A stretch of DNA of 64,000 nucleotides from Acidihalobacter_A sp037381185 (GCF_037381185.1 NZ_JARRQY010000036.1:3664-67663); one strand, 5' to 3'; numbered from the stretch's first letter, positions 24,177 to 33,795 are shown. The notes: a model not told the origin generated them from the sequence alone. Numbers and translations are program-made.

Positions 24177-26051
24177 ATGCCGCCGATGCGCCGAATGGTC
24201 CGGAGAGCTTTCTGGTCTTATGCCGTAACGGCTCTGTTGGCCGCTATCCTCTGGGCGATTTCGGGTACCTGTGCCCCCGCGCTCGCCGCTTCGTCTCAGC
24301 AGCAATCATCTCCTGTGGCTGCGGTCCCGGCCGCTTCGCGCAAAGACGCCACTATGGCGAGCCGCTTCATACAGGCTGGTGCGTACACTCTGGCACTGCG
24401 TCTCGCCGACACCCAGCAGCCCCCCTATGCGAAGGATCCCGCTGGTTGGGTACGCTGGGAACGCGTGCGGTTGCAGGCTCTGCAAGGTCGGCATGCCTGG
24501 AAAGCGATCGCTAAACGGATCGCCGCTTTGCCCAAAGCGCTCAAACCGGCATGGAGAGCTGAGTTCACTACGCTGGGTGTCCGGGCTGAACTGGCCCAGT
24601 CGCATGGCGTCCGCGCCCGCCGCTTGTTGCGTTCGCTGTTGTGGCGGGGCAATACGATTCCGGATGCCGGACAGCTTCGTCTGTGGCGCCGAATGTTGAT
24701 CGAGTCGTATCTGGATGCCGGGCAGCTTGAGGATGCTCGTCTGGCCCTGCTCAATTATCAACTCGACTACACGCCGCGGAGTGGTAAGGAGCGCGCCGTG
24801 CTGGCGCGCGTGTGGCTGCGCGTGAACGAACCCAAGCGCGCGCTGGAGCTGCTGAGTGCGAAGTTGCAGCCAGATACGGATTGGCTTTATTGGCTGGCCT
24901 CGCTGAGGGCTGGCACCATGACCGCCAGAACTGTGATCAAGCAGGCTGTCAGGGCGGCGGGAGGTAAGGGCTTAAGCCAGGAACGTGCGGCGCTGCTGTG
25001 GGGCGTGGTGGCGAGTGCGGCTCTGAAGCAGCACGATTGGACGACCGCAATCGACGCGCTGGAACACTATCTTGCGCTTGCGCCGCAATTACCGCTGACG
25101 CCGTTGCTGCCCTTCGATGGTGACACGCTATGGCATGCCTACCACGCCTACGGTATGCAGGCGGGGAATCGGGCCAAGCTGCTGGTGGGGGACGACATGG
25201 CCTGGGAGGACGCCGCCAAACAGGCGCGCAAGAACGGCCACGAGGTGTTGTCGCGCGCCTACAACGCGACCCTGGCGCAGATCGGACAGTCACCGAAGTC
25301 GCGCAGCATCGGTTATCGCTGGCTGGGCGCTTCAGCGCTGGGTCTGCCGCACGGCAAACGGCTGCTGGACCGTTTGTTCCTGAGTGCACCCAAGCAGTTT
25401 GCGACAAGCGCCGATATCCCGGTGGTCATCCGCCTGGTGCTGGCCAACGATGCCGTCGATCGTGGCGATCTGAGCTTGGCGGCACGTCTGATGGAGGGTT
25501 TGAACAAGGTCCCGAGTGGCGAGGATCCTTACCTGTGGTCGCTGCGGCTGGCGCGCGTGCTGGTGTTGGGCGGGCGTGCCGAGGCGGGCGTCAAGCGTCT
25601 GCACAAGCTGATCGGACAGCAGAAGTCCTTTGACCGCAAGCAGGCCGACCAGCTCATGCAGGTACTTTTCGACCTGCAATCAACCAAACAGAATGCAGCG
25701 GCGCTCGGCCTGTTCGAGGAACTTTATCCGAAGCTTGCGCAGGCCCAGTTGCAGCGTGAGGTGTTGTTCTGGGAAGCTCAGTCCTGCGAGGCTCTGGGGC
25801 AGGAGGCGCGTGCCGCCGGCCTGTACATGCAGTCTGCGCTGTTGCTCGATGGCAAGGCATACGGTCCATGGGGCATGACTGCCCGCTACAACGCGGCACT
25901 GGCCATGAACAAGGCCGGTATGACGGCCGGTGCGATGCGCGTGCTGCAGGATCTGCTCGCGCATACCAAGGACGCCGCGAGGGCTTCAGTGCTCAAGCGG
26001 AAACTGGCGGAGCTGAGACGCCTGCCTGTGCAAGCGCCGCAGGCAAACTGA
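24177..26051 (+). CDS. Large exported helical-repeat protein, function unknown
   Basis: About 624 residues from ATG 24177 (24186 is an alternative with better spacing from GGAG). An N-terminal basic stretch (MRRMVRRAFW) plus hydrophobic segment ending CAPALAAS is a cleavable signal peptide or anchor. The rest is a series of alpha-helical hairpins rich in Leu/Ala, for example KERAVLARVWLRVNEPKRALELL, DWTTAIDALEHYLAL and QREVLFWEAQSCEALGQEARAAGLYMQSAL, resembling TPR/alpha-solenoid proteins. No enzymatic motif was found. It may be cotranscribed with rplS (130 bp gap) but could have its own promoter. A periplasmic scaffold role is inference. Confidence 0.75.
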   Translation: MPPMRRMVRRAFWSYAVTALLAAILWAISGTCAPALAASSQQQSSPVAAVPAASRKDATMASRFIQAGAYTLALRLADTQQPPYAKDPAGWVRWERVRLQALQGRHAWKAIAKRIAALPKALKPAWRAEFTTLGVRAELAQSHGVRARRLLRSLLWRGNTIPDAGQLRLWRRMLIESYLDAGQLEDARLALLNYQLDYTPRSGKERAVLARVWLRVNEPKRALELLSAKLQPDTDWLYWLASLRAGTMTARTVIKQAVRAAGGKGLSQERAALLWGVVASAALKQHDWTTAIDALEHYLALAPQLPLTPLLPFDGDTLWHAYHAYGMQAGNRAKLLVGDDMAWEDAAKQARKNGHEVLSRAYNATLAQIGQSPKSRSIGYRWLGASALGLPHGKRLLDRLFLSAPKQFATSADIPVVIRLVLANDAVDRGDLSLAARLMEGLNKVPSGEDPYLWSLRLARVLVLGGRAEAGVKRLHKLIGQQKSFDRKQADQLMQVLFDLQSTKQNAAALGLFEELYPKLAQAQLQREVLFWEAQSCEALGQEARAAGLYMQSALLLDGKAYGPWGMTARYNAALAMNKAGMTAGAMRVLQDLLAHTKDAARASVLKRKLAELRRLPVQAPQAN

Positions 26052-26128
26052 AAGTCCCGTCAAGGCGCAGTCTGCTGCGCTGTCTGATCTCCCACCTGCG
26101 GCGCTTCTTCACGGGCGTTTCGGGATGA

Positions 26129-26146
26129 GGCCGGTTCGAACCGGCC
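26129..26146. terminator. Perfect 18 bp palindrome between the repeat-protein gene and the OYE gene
   Basis: GGCCGGTTCGAACCGGCC is fully self-complementary and is followed by GTTTCT. It could end the upstream transcript or be an operator for the Old Yellow Enzyme gene 46 bp downstream; a terminator is slightly favoured by the T-rich tail, though the hairpin has almost no loop. Confidence 0.45.
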
Positions 26147-26191
26147 GTTTCTGATCCTGTCTAAACCCTGCACACTGAAAAGGAGGTCGTT

Positions 26192-27285
26192 GTGTCCGAC
26201 ACAAAGAGTCTGTTGTTTCGGAGTTTTGAACTCGGGGCGATGCATCTGCCCAATCGCGTGGTGATGGCGCCGTTGACGCGTAATCGCGCCGGAGCAGGGC
26301 TGGTCCCCAACGAACTGACGCTCGAGTACTACCGGCAACGTGCAACTGCCGGTCTGATCATCGCCGAAGCGACTCAAATCCGGCCGGATGGCCAAGGCTA
26401 TCTCGACACCCCCGGCATCCACAGCGAGGAGCAGGTCGAGGCCTGGAGGAAAGTGACCGATGCGGTGCATACCGCCGGCGGTCACATTGTGTTGCAGCTC
26501 TGGCACGTGGGACGTATTTCGCACGTGTCGTTGCAGCCGGGTGGGCAGGCTCCGGTAGCGCCTTCGGCCTTGCGCGCCGAAGCACAGACCTTCGTCGCCG
26601 AAGGTATGGTGGACGTTTCCGAGCCCCGGGCGCTCGATTTGGATGAAATCCCTCAGCTCGTGGAGGACTATCGCAAAGCTGCGGCGAACGCCGTCAGGGC
26701 CGGTTTCGATGCGGTCGAAGTGCATGCCGCGAACGGTTATCTACTCGACCAGTTCCTGCGCGACGGCGCCAATCGTCGCACCGACGCCTACGGCGGTTCC
26801 ATCGAGAATCGGGCGCGCCTGTTGAACGAGGTCATGGCAGCCTGTTGCGAGGAAATTGGTTCGAGTCGCGTCGGCGTTCGCTTGTCACCGGTGTCGCCGT
26901 TCAACGATCTGGTCGACAGCGATCCGCAGCCTCTGTTCGACGACGTAGTCGAATCGTTGAACTCTCTGTCCCCGCTGTACATACACGTCATCAAGGCGCT
27001 ACCGGCGGCGACCGCGAGATAGAGCCCGGTTTCGATTTCAATGCGCTGCGACGCGCTTTCAAGGGCGCCTACATCGCCAATAACGGTTACGACAAGGCGC
27101 TCGCAGAGGCTGCGCTGGAAACCGGAGATGCGGATCTGATCGCCTTCGGGCGTCCGTTCGTGGCCAATCCCGATCTGGTCCGGCGCTATGCGCTGGATGC
27201 ACCACTCAACGCGTCGAATCCTGAAACCTTGTACGGAGGCGGTGCCGAGGGTTACACCGACTATCCAGCGTTGCCGGAGGGCTGA
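26192..27285 (+). pseudogene. Old Yellow Enzyme family alkene reductase, broken by a one-base deletion
   Basis: From GTG 26192 (ribosome binding site AGGAGGT at 26181) the sequence reads as a NemA-like FMN oxidoreductase: VVMAPLTRNRAG, LQLWHVGRISH, VHAANGYLLDQFLRDGANRRTDAYGGSIENR. The frame ends at 27022 with non-family residues. From 26995 another frame continues with GATGGDREI...AYIANNGYDKALAEAALETGDADLIAFGRPFVANPDLVRR, the normal C-terminus. The junction reads ATC AAG GCG where ATC GAA GGC is expected, so one base is missing near 26993. The total of 1094 nt would be 364 residues once restored. The family reduces activated alkenes and nitro-esters. Decay or an assembly error are both possible. 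Confidence 0.85.
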
Positions 27286-27313
27286 AAGCCTGTTCCGGCG
27301 TAGCCCATGAAAA

Positions 27314-27342
27314 AGCCCGCCGGCGGGATGCGCCGGCGGGCT
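27314..27342 (-). terminator. Rho-independent terminator of the TRAP operon
   Basis: A 12 bp perfect GC-rich stem (27314-27325 with 27331-27342, 5-base loop) is followed on the minus strand by TTTT. It lies 15 bp after the dctP stop and also between the convergent OYE gene and the transporter. Confidence 0.88.
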
Positions 27343-27356
27343 CGCAGGAGCCACGC

Positions 27357-28466
27357 TTAGAGCGCGGAATCCGGTACCTGCGGGAAGGCGAAGCTCGCGA
27401 AACCCTGTTCGGCCACGTTGAACCACGCGTATTCCATGTCGCGGTATTTCTTCCAGTGGGGGTAGATTTTCTTCCACACCGGGTCCTTGCTGGCCAGATC
27501 GTCATAGATCTCGAAGGCGTTCTTCTGCGCGGCCTGCATGATGTCATTCGGGAACTTATGCAGTTTCACGCCGGCGGCGAGCAGTTCCTTCAGCGCCTTC
27601 GGATTCACCGAGTCATAGTGCGCCATCATGCGTACGTTGGTTTCCGCAGCAGCAGTCTGGACGGCTGCCTTGTATTCCTTGGGCAGCTTGTCCCAGCGCG
27701 ACTTGTTGATCATCAGCGAGAACTGGGTGGACGGTTCCCACCAGGATGGGAAGTAGTAGTTCTTCGCCACGCGGTAGAAACCGAGCTTCTTGTCGTCGTA
27801 TGGCCCGATCCACTCGGTGGCGTCGATCACGCCACGTTCCAGCGCGGGGTAGATCTCGGCGCCGGCCAGGGTCTGCACGTTGACGCCCAGCTTGGCCATG
27901 ACCTTGCCGCCGAAGCCCGGGATGCGCATTTTAAGGCCGTTGAGCGAATGTAGTCCTTCCAGCGGCTTGCGGAACCAGCCGCCCATTTGCGTGCCGGTGT
28001 TGCCAGCGGGTATGGACACGATGTTGAACTGGGAAAAGACTTCCTTGTTCAGCAGCTCGTTGCCGCCGCCGTAGGTCTGCCAGGAGTTCTGCTGACGGTA
28101 GGTCATGCCGAAGGGCAGGGTGGTGTCGAAGGCCAGCGACGGCATCTTGCCGATGTAATAGTACGAGCAGGTGTGGCCCATTTCGACGGTGTTCTGCTGC
28201 ACGGCGTCCAGCACCTGTAGACCGCCGACGATTTCGCCGCCCGCGTAGACGTGGATCTGGAAGCGGCCACCGGTCAGTTCGCCGACGCGCTCGGCGAAGG
28301 CTTTGACGCCGCCGTATACGGTGTCGAGACTGATCGGCCAGCTGGCCGCCAGGCGCCAGCGCAGGCGCGGTGAATTGGTTTCGGCAAAGGCTCCGGGCGC
28401 TGCCATCGTGGCGGCTCCGGCTGCCAGGCCGGCGGAGGTCCCCTTCAAGAATTCACGACGTTTCAT
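27357..28466 (-). CDS. TRAP transporter solute-binding protein, TakP/2-oxoacid-like, Tat-exported
   Basis: 369 residues. The N-terminus MKRREFLKGTSAGLAAGAATMAAPGAFA is a Tat signal with twin arginines and AxA cleavage site. The mature DctP-type domain begins LRWRLAASWPISLDTVYGGVKAF. The segment GGWFRKPL and the block GVIDATEWIGPYDDKKLGF resemble the substrate/cation site of TakP-type proteins that bind 2-oxo acids (pyruvate) with a metal ion. It is the third gene after dctQ and dctM on the minus strand, separated by 168 bp from dctM. Substrate assignment is family-level inference. Confidence 0.88.
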   Translation of the reverse strand: MKRREFLKGTSAGLAAGAATMAAPGAFAETNSPRLRWRLAASWPISLDTVYGGVKAFAERVGELTGGRFQIHVYAGGEIVGGLQVLDAVQQNTVEMGHTCSYYYIGKMPSLAFDTTLPFGMTYRQQNSWQTYGGGNELLNKEVFSQFNIVSIPAGNTGTQMGGWFRKPLEGLHSLNGLKMRIPGFGGKVMAKLGVNVQTLAGAEIYPALERGVIDATEWIGPYDDKKLGFYRVAKNYYFPSWWEPSTQFSLMINKSRWDKLPKEYKAAVQTAAAETNVRMMAHYDSVNPKALKELLAAGVKLHKFPNDIMQAAQKNAFEIYDDLASKDPVWKKIYPHWKKYRDMEYAWFNVAEQGFASFAFPQVPDSAL

Positions 28467-28574
28467 CTTGCTCTCTCCATGTGGAAGTTACATCGCCGGA
28501 GCGATGTCGTAGCCGGGCTTGCATGGCGCAGTGCGTTCTGCCTGCCCGTCGAGGTGCGTGCCTCGAATGAGGTT

Positions 28575-28590
28575 GGCGGAACGCTCCGCC
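28575..28590 (-). other. Short hairpin in the dctM-dctP gap
   Basis: GGCGGA and TCCGCC with loop ACGC, followed by further GGGCGG/CCGCC repeats, lie between the permease and the binding-protein gene. Such structures often stabilise or attenuate transcripts in transporter operons, but no direct support is visible. Confidence 0.3.
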
Positions 28591-28634
28591 CAGGGCGGTC
28601 CGCCGATGCCTTTAATTCTAGTGGTTGTGAAGCC

Positions 28635-29936
28635 CTATGAGCTGCCTGCCAGCACGTGCACGATATGCGGATAGAAGATGAGCACGGCGAGTCCGATCGT
28701 CTGGATGACGATGAACGGGATGACGCCCTTGTACATCTCTGCCGTGCTCACGCTGGATGGCGTCACGCCGCGCAGGTAGAACAGCGAGAACCCGAACGGC
28801 GGAGTCAGGAACGAGGTCTGCAGGTTCATGCCCAGCATGACGCCGAACCACACCATGTCCACGCCGAGGCTTGCGGCCGTCGGTGCCAGCAACGGCAGTA
28901 CGATGAAGGCGATTTCGAAGAAATCGATGAAGAAGCCGAGGATGAAGACCACCAAGTTGGCGACGAGCAGAAAGCCGAGCTGGCCGCCGGGAATACTGGT
29001 CAGGAAGCTGTCGACCCAGACGTCGCCGTCGAAGCCGCGGAACACCAGGCTGAAGAAGCGTGAGCCGACCAGGATGAACAGTACCATCGAGCTGAGTTTG
29101 ACGGTGACGTTCAGGCTGCCGGTGATCTGATTGAACTTGAAGCGCCCGCTGAACAGCGACAGGAGGATGGCGCCGACCGCACCGAAGGCGCCGGCTTCGG
29201 TCGGCGTGGCTACGCCGGCGAAGATCGAGCCAAGCACCACGATGATCAGGGCCAGCGGCGGAATCATGACCAGTACGATACGGCGCATGAGGAGCGCCAG
29301 ATCCTGCGGACGTTCTTCGGGCGGCAGCGCCGGCGCGGCGCTGGGCTTGAGAATCGCCACGCCGATGGCGTACAGCGCGTACATGCTGGCGAGCATCAGG
29401 CCGGGCAACAGCGAGCCGACGAACAGCGAGCCGACGGACACGCCGAGCTGGTCGCCCAGGACGATGAGCACCACGCTGGGCGGGATGATCTGGCCCAGGG
29501 TACCTGAGGCCGCGATGATGCCGGTGGAGAGCTTGCCGTCGTAACCGTAGCGCAGCATGACCGGCAGCGCGATCATGCCCATCGCCACCACGGTCGCACC
29601 GACCACGCCGGTGGCCGCCGCCAGCAGGGTGCCGACCACCACCACGGACAGAGCAAGGCCGCCGCGCAGTGGACCGAAGAGCTGCCCCATGGTCTTGAGC
29701 AGGTCCTCGGCCAAGCCTGACTTTTCTAACATTGTCCCCATAAATATGAAGAACGGCACGGCGAGCAGCGTGTAGTTCTCCATGACTCCGAAGACGCGCT
29801 GCGGCAGCGCTTGCATCAGATTCAGGTCGAAGAAGCCCATGCCGATGCCAAGAGGGATGAACAGCAGGGCCGTGCCGCCCAGCGCGAAGGCGACCGGGTA
29901 GCCCGAGAAAATCAGAAATAGGAGGACCAGGAGCAT
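28635..29936 (-). CDS. dctM: TRAP transporter large permease subunit (DctM)
   Basis: 433 residues with about 12-13 hydrophobic helices, full length for DctM. Typical motifs include FALGGTALLFIPLG, LLAVPFFIFMGTMLEKSGLAEDLL, GATGVVGATVVAMGMIALPVML, IIAASGTLGQIIPPSVVLIVLGD and FIDFFEIAFIVLPLLAP. It forms the Na+-coupled transport channel. It begins 25 bp inside dctQ, indicating translational coupling, and works with the binding protein encoded downstream. Confidence 0.95.
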   Translation of the reverse strand: MLLVLLFLIFSGYPVAFALGGTALLFIPLGIGMGFFDLNLMQALPQRVFGVMENYTLLAVPFFIFMGTMLEKSGLAEDLLKTMGQLFGPLRGGLALSVVVVGTLLAAATGVVGATVVAMGMIALPVMLRYGYDGKLSTGIIAASGTLGQIIPPSVVLIVLGDQLGVSVGSLFVGSLLPGLMLASMYALYAIGVAILKPSAAPALPPEERPQDLALLMRRIVLVMIPPLALIIVVLGSIFAGVATPTEAGAFGAVGAILLSLFSGRFKFNQITGSLNVTVKLSSMVLFILVGSRFFSLVFRGFDGDVWVDSFLTSIPGGQLGFLLVANLVVFILGFFIDFFEIAFIVLPLLAPTAASLGVDMVWFGVMLGMNLQTSFLTPPFGFSLFYLRGVTPSSVSTAEMYKGVIPFIVIQTIGLAVLIFYPHIVHVLAGSS

Positions 29937-30397
29937 GACAGTGCGAAAGCGATGGGAATGACCGTCTTGATCGGATAGCGAGCCAGGCCGCCGGGATTCG
30001 GGGACACCTCATGAAGCTTCCAGGAGAATTCCACCCAGGGCAGTGACAGGTACAGCACCATGATCGAAAACGGCAGCAGGAACAGAACGGTGCCGAGCAG
30101 TTCGATCCAGGCCTGTCCCTTGGCCGAGAGCCGCCCGTACATGATGTCCACGCGGACATGGGCATTGTGCTTGAGGGTATAGGCGGCGCCAAGCATGAAC
30201 ATCGCCCCGAACAGGTACCACTGGGCTTCCAGATAGGCGTTGGACGACAGATTGCGGCCGATGAAGCTGCCCAGATAGCGGACCGTGGCGTTGTACACGC
30301 CGATGAGGATCATGATCATGGCGAACACATACATCAACCGGCCGACTTGCTCATTCAGCCAGTCGATGGCGTCCGCGAGTTTCAGCAAAGCGCGCAT
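29912..30397 (-). CDS. dctQ: TRAP transporter small permease subunit (DctQ)
   Basis: 161 residues with four predicted helices (about 20-40, 60-80, 95-120, 135-155). ATVRYLGSFIGRNLSSNAYLEAQWYLFGAMFMLGAAYTLKHNAHVRVDIMY is the diagnostic DctQ pattern with the conserved 'R.L...SNA..E.Q' and 'HVRVD' elements. It is first in the dctQ-dctM-dctP operon and overlaps dctM. Confidence 0.93.
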   Translation of the reverse strand: MRALLKLADAIDWLNEQVGRLMYVFAMIMILIGVYNATVRYLGSFIGRNLSSNAYLEAQWYLFGAMFMLGAAYTLKHNAHVRVDIMYGRLSAKGQAWIELLGTVLFLLPFSIMVLYLSLPWVEFSWKLHEVSPNPGGLARYPIKTVIPIAFALSCSWSSYF

Positions 30398-30524
30398 CGC
30401 AAGTCCCCTCTCATGGTCGCGTCTCCCCGAAAAAGTGCAGCATCATAGCCAAGCGTGTCAGTGGGGGCAAAGTTAATCTTAGCGCTCAGGCAACATAGCC
30501 GCAGAGTGCGGCGGCCTTGTGATT

Positions 30525-31676
30525 TCAGGCGATTTCCGTCGAGGGAGTTTCGAGAATGGGGTGCGCGGCAGTCTGAGGAGTCTCCTGTTCGACGCGATTG
30601 CGGCCGCCGTCCTTGGCGGCGTAAAGCGCTTCGTCGGCACGCTGCACGAGGCTATGCGGCGTGTCGTCAGTACGATGGAAAGCGACTCCGAAACTGGCTG
30701 TCGGATGTGTCCCCTGGCCACCGGGGATGCGCAAGCGGGCGATGTGGCTGCGCATGCGCTCGGCGACCTGCACGGCACGCATGTCGCCCAGTTCGGGGGC
30801 GATGACCAGGAATTCCTCGCCGCCCCAGCGGGCCAGGTGGTCGGTAACGCGCAGTTGCTCCCCGACGATGCGCGTCACGGTGCGCAGCAGAGCGTCGCCT
30901 ACCGCATGTCCGTTGACGTCGTTGACGCGCTTGAAATAATCCAGATCGAACAGGATTACCGACAGTGGGTGGTCATGGCGGCTGGCGCGGGCGATTTCCT
31001 GGGATAGGAGTTCCTCGCCGCGGCGGCGGTTGGCGATGCCGGTCAGCGGATCGGTCAGGGCCAGGCGCTGCATGGCGCTGAGCTGAGGTCGCAGCTGAGC
31101 CAGGGCGTAGTGCACGGCGATGTAGATCAGGCAGGCGAAGTAGAACTGGGCCACGTAGTTGATGGTAAGCCAGAACCGGTGTCCCTCCAGCTTCAGCAGT
31201 AGATGCAGGTTCACGGCCAGTAGCAGCAGCATGATGGTGTAGAGGCCGGCGCAGAGGTACAGTGCGTAGCGTGGTTTCCAGCCGACGAAGGCGATCAGGA
31301 AGGCAACGAAGAACCAGTAGGTGAACTCGTTGAAGTGGCCGTACACGGGCAGGAAGCTGTGCAACTGGGCCTGCAGTGTGCTCAGCAGGTACCCACTGAG
31401 CACCAAGAAGCCGATGCGTTCGATCCAGGACAGCACGGCGGGCTTCACCCATACGAGCAGGGCCGACAGACCTAGGGCTAGCGCGAACAGTGGCAGGAAG
31501 TAGAAATCGAACGTGACGACGTGTTGTGCCGACAGTTCCATGCCCCAGGCCAGCAGGCAGGCCATGGCGCCCGTCGGAAGCATGATTAGGCTGAAAATGC
31601 GCCGGACGCGCTCGAAAGCATCCAGCTGGGCCAGATTTTGGCCCTTTTTGGGGGGACTGTTGCCCTTTGGACTCAT
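30525..31676 (-). CDS. GGDEF-domain diguanylate cyclase, membrane-bound
   Basis: 383 residues from ATG 31676 (a farther in-frame ATG at 31790 exists but gives an unconvincing extension). Six hydrophobic helices (about residues 30-185) form an uncharacterised sensor region. A C-terminal GGDEF domain (about 210-370) carries the active site RWGGEEFLVIAPE and the LFDLDYFKRVNDVNGHAVGDALL metal-binding motif, so it should make cyclic di-GMP. No RxxD inhibitory site directly before the GGEEF was seen. It stands alone between the TRAP operon and the divergent htpG. Confidence 0.88.
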   Translation of the reverse strand: MSPKGNSPPKKGQNLAQLDAFERVRRIFSLIMLPTGAMACLLAWGMELSAQHVVTFDFYFLPLFALALGLSALLVWVKPAVLSWIERIGFLVLSGYLLSTLQAQLHSFLPVYGHFNEFTYWFFVAFLIAFVGWKPRYALYLCAGLYTIMLLLLAVNLHLLLKLEGHRFWLTINYVAQFYFACLIYIAVHYALAQLRPQLSAMQRLALTDPLTGIANRRRGEELLSQEIARASRHDHPLSVILFDLDYFKRVNDVNGHAVGDALLRTVTRIVGEQLRVTDHLARWGGEEFLVIAPELGDMRAVQVAERMRSHIARLRIPGGQGTHPTASFGVAFHRTDDTPHSLVQRADEALYAAKDGGRNRVEQETPQTAAHPILETPSTEIA

Positions 31677-31814
31677 CGTCAACTGAATGCCGAATGCGGG
31701 GCCGGGATTTTTGTTGCGGCCACTATATTTGTATCTCCGGTCGGCAGCATGCCATGTCGGCGTCCTTGTTTGTAGTCCAAAAGGAGTCATCGGCCGGGAC
31801 TAATCGGATGATGG

Positions 31815-31844
31815 CTTGAATTTTCGCGTGTGCCCCCCCAGTTT
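31815..31844 (+). promoter_or_regulatory. Sigma-32 type heat-shock promoter for htpG
   Basis: CTTGAA at 31815-31820 and CCCCAGTTT at 31836-31844 are separated by 15 bp, close to the RpoH consensus (CTTGAA, 13-15 bp, CCCCATnT). The -10 end is 61 bp before the htpG start. Confidence 0.65.
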
Positions 31845-31905
31845 TCGCTTGCTTCCGCATTAAGGAACCTGCGCGTTCCGCGAACATGATCTATCAGGAG
31901 AGGGC

Positions 31906-33795
31906 ATGACTACGCACAAGGAAACCCTGGAATTCCAGGCCGAGGTGAATCAGCTGCTCAAGCTGATGATTCATTCGCTGTATTCGAACAAGGAGATTTT
32001 TCTACGCGAGTTGATCTCCAACGCGTCGGATGCCTGCGACAAGCTGCGTTTCGAGGCATTGGGCGACGACACGCTGTTCGATGGCGACAGCGAGCTTTCG
32101 GTGGACGTCGATTTCGACGCTGAGGCCGGCACGCTGACGGTGCGGGACAACGGCATCGGTATGAGCCGCGACGAAATCGTCGCCAATATCGGCACCATCG
32201 CCAAGTCGGGCACGCGCGAGTTCTTTGAAAACCTCAGCGGCGACCAGGCCAAGGACGCCAAGCTGATCGGTCAGTTCGGCGTGGGTTTCTATTCGGCGTT
32301 CATCGTTGCCGAGCGCGTCACCCTGACCACCCGCCGCGCCGGCATGGGCGCCGAACATGGTGTGTGCTGGGAGTCCGACGGCACCGGCGCGTATACGCTG
32401 GAGACGCTAGAGGTGCCGGCACGCGGCACCGAGATCGTGCTGCACCTACGTGAGGAAGAGCGCCAGGATCTGCTCAACGCCTGGCGCCTGCGCAACATCA
32501 TCACCAAGTATTCCGACCACGTGCCGCTGCCGATCCGCATGCGCAAGCAGGACGAGGAAGGCAAGCCGGGCGACGAGTGGGAGACGGTCAACAAGGCCTC
32601 CGCGCTGTGGCAGCGCTCCAAGTCCGAGATCACGGACGAGGAATACACAGCGTTCTACAAACACGTCGGCCACGATTTCGGCGATCCGCTGGCCTGGACG
32701 CACAATCGCGTCGAAGGTCGTCTGGAATACACCTCGCTGTTGTACGTGCCGGCCAAGGCGCCTTTCGACCTGTGGGACCGCGACCATCCGCACGGTGTTA
32801 AGCTCTACGTGCAGCGCGTGTTCATTATGGACGACGCCGAGCAGCTCATGCCGCGCTATCTGCGTTTCGTGCGTGGCGTGATCGATTCCAACGACCTGCC
32901 GCTCAATGTCTCGCGCGAGATCCTGCAGGGCAACCGCATCATCGACCAGATGCGCTCGGGTTCGGTCAAGAAGGTGCTGGGTCTGCTGGAGGATCTGGCG
33001 GAGAAGCAGCCGGAGAAATACCAGGAATTCTGGGACCAGTTCGGGAACGTGCTGAAGGAAGGCCCCGGCGAGGATTTCGCCAACCGCGAGCAGATCGCCA
33101 AGCTGCTGCGCTTCGCCAGCACGCACAGCGACGAGCAGACCCAGAACGTGTCGCTGGCCGACTACATCGCGCGCATGCCCGAAGGTCAGGACAAGATCTA
33201 CTACATCACCGCCGATTCCTTCATCGCGGCGAAGAACAGTCCGCACCTGGAACTGCTGCGCAAGAAGGGTATCGAGGTCCTGCTGCTCAGCGACCGGGTG
33301 GACGAATGGCTGACCGCCCATCTGCAGGAGTTCGACGGCAAGTCGCTGGTGTCCGTCGCCAAGGGCGATCTCGACCTGGGCGACATCGAATCCGAGGACG
33401 AGCGCAAATCCCAGGAAGAGACTGAAAAGGCCGCCGAAGGGCTGGTCGGGCGCATCAAGACGGCGTTGGGGGAGCGGGTGAACGATGTGCGCGTATCGCA
33501 CCGCCTGACCAGCTCTCCGGCCTGTATCGTGCTCGGCGAGCACGACATGGCGCTGTACATGCAGCAGTTGCTCAAGCAGGCAGGTCACGAAGTGCCTAGC
33601 ACCAAGCCGGTGCTGGAGATCAATCCGGTCCATCCGATGCTGGCCCGTCTGGAGAACGAAGGCGATGAGACGCGTTTCGGCGAGTGGTCGGCGCTGTTGC
33701 TGGATCAGGCGATCCTGGCCGAGGGTGGCCAGCTAGAGGATCCGGCCGGTTTCGTGGTGCGCCTCAACCAGCTGATGCTGGCCTTGGCAGGCTGA
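31906..33795 (+). CDS. htpG: Molecular chaperone HtpG (Hsp90)
   Basis: 629 residues, full length. The N-terminal GHKL ATPase contains ELISNASDACDKLRF, VRDNGIGMSRDEIVANIGTIAKSGT and LIGQFGVGFYSAFIVAE. The middle domain shows VFIMDDAEQLMPRYLRFVRGVIDSNDLPLNVSREILQ, and the C-terminal dimerisation region ends NPVHPMLARLE. It is an ATP-dependent chaperone of the heat-shock regulon, consistent with the RpoH-like promoter upstream. A GGAGAGGGC ribosome binding site precedes ATG 31906. Confidence 0.98.
   Translation: MTTHKETLEFQAEVNQLLKLMIHSLYSNKEIFLRELISNASDACDKLRFEALGDDTLFDGDSELSVDVDFDAEAGTLTVRDNGIGMSRDEIVANIGTIAKSGTREFFENLSGDQAKDAKLIGQFGVGFYSAFIVAERVTLTTRRAGMGAEHGVCWESDGTGAYTLETLEVPARGTEIVLHLREEERQDLLNAWRLRNIITKYSDHVPLPIRMRKQDEEGKPGDEWETVNKASALWQRSKSEITDEEYTAFYKHVGHDFGDPLAWTHNRVEGRLEYTSLLYVPAKAPFDLWDRDHPHGVKLYVQRVFIMDDAEQLMPRYLRFVRGVIDSNDLPLNVSREILQGNRIIDQMRSGSVKKVLGLLEDLAEKQPEKYQEFWDQFGNVLKEGPGEDFANREQIAKLLRFASTHSDEQTQNVSLADYIARMPEGQDKIYYITADSFIAAKNSPHLELLRKKGIEVLLLSDRVDEWLTAHLQEFDGKSLVSVAKGDLDLGDIESEDERKSQEETEKAAEGLVGRIKTALGERVNDVRVSHRLTSSPACIVLGEHDMALYMQQLLKQAGHEVPSTKPVLEINPVHPMLARLENEGDETRFGEWSALLLDQAILAEGGQLEDPAGFVVRLNQLMLALAG

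Noticed and set aside
29912..29936. Possible frameshift at the dctQ-dctM junction
   Set aside because: Both proteins have family-normal lengths and a 25 bp overlap, which is normal for TRAP permease genes.
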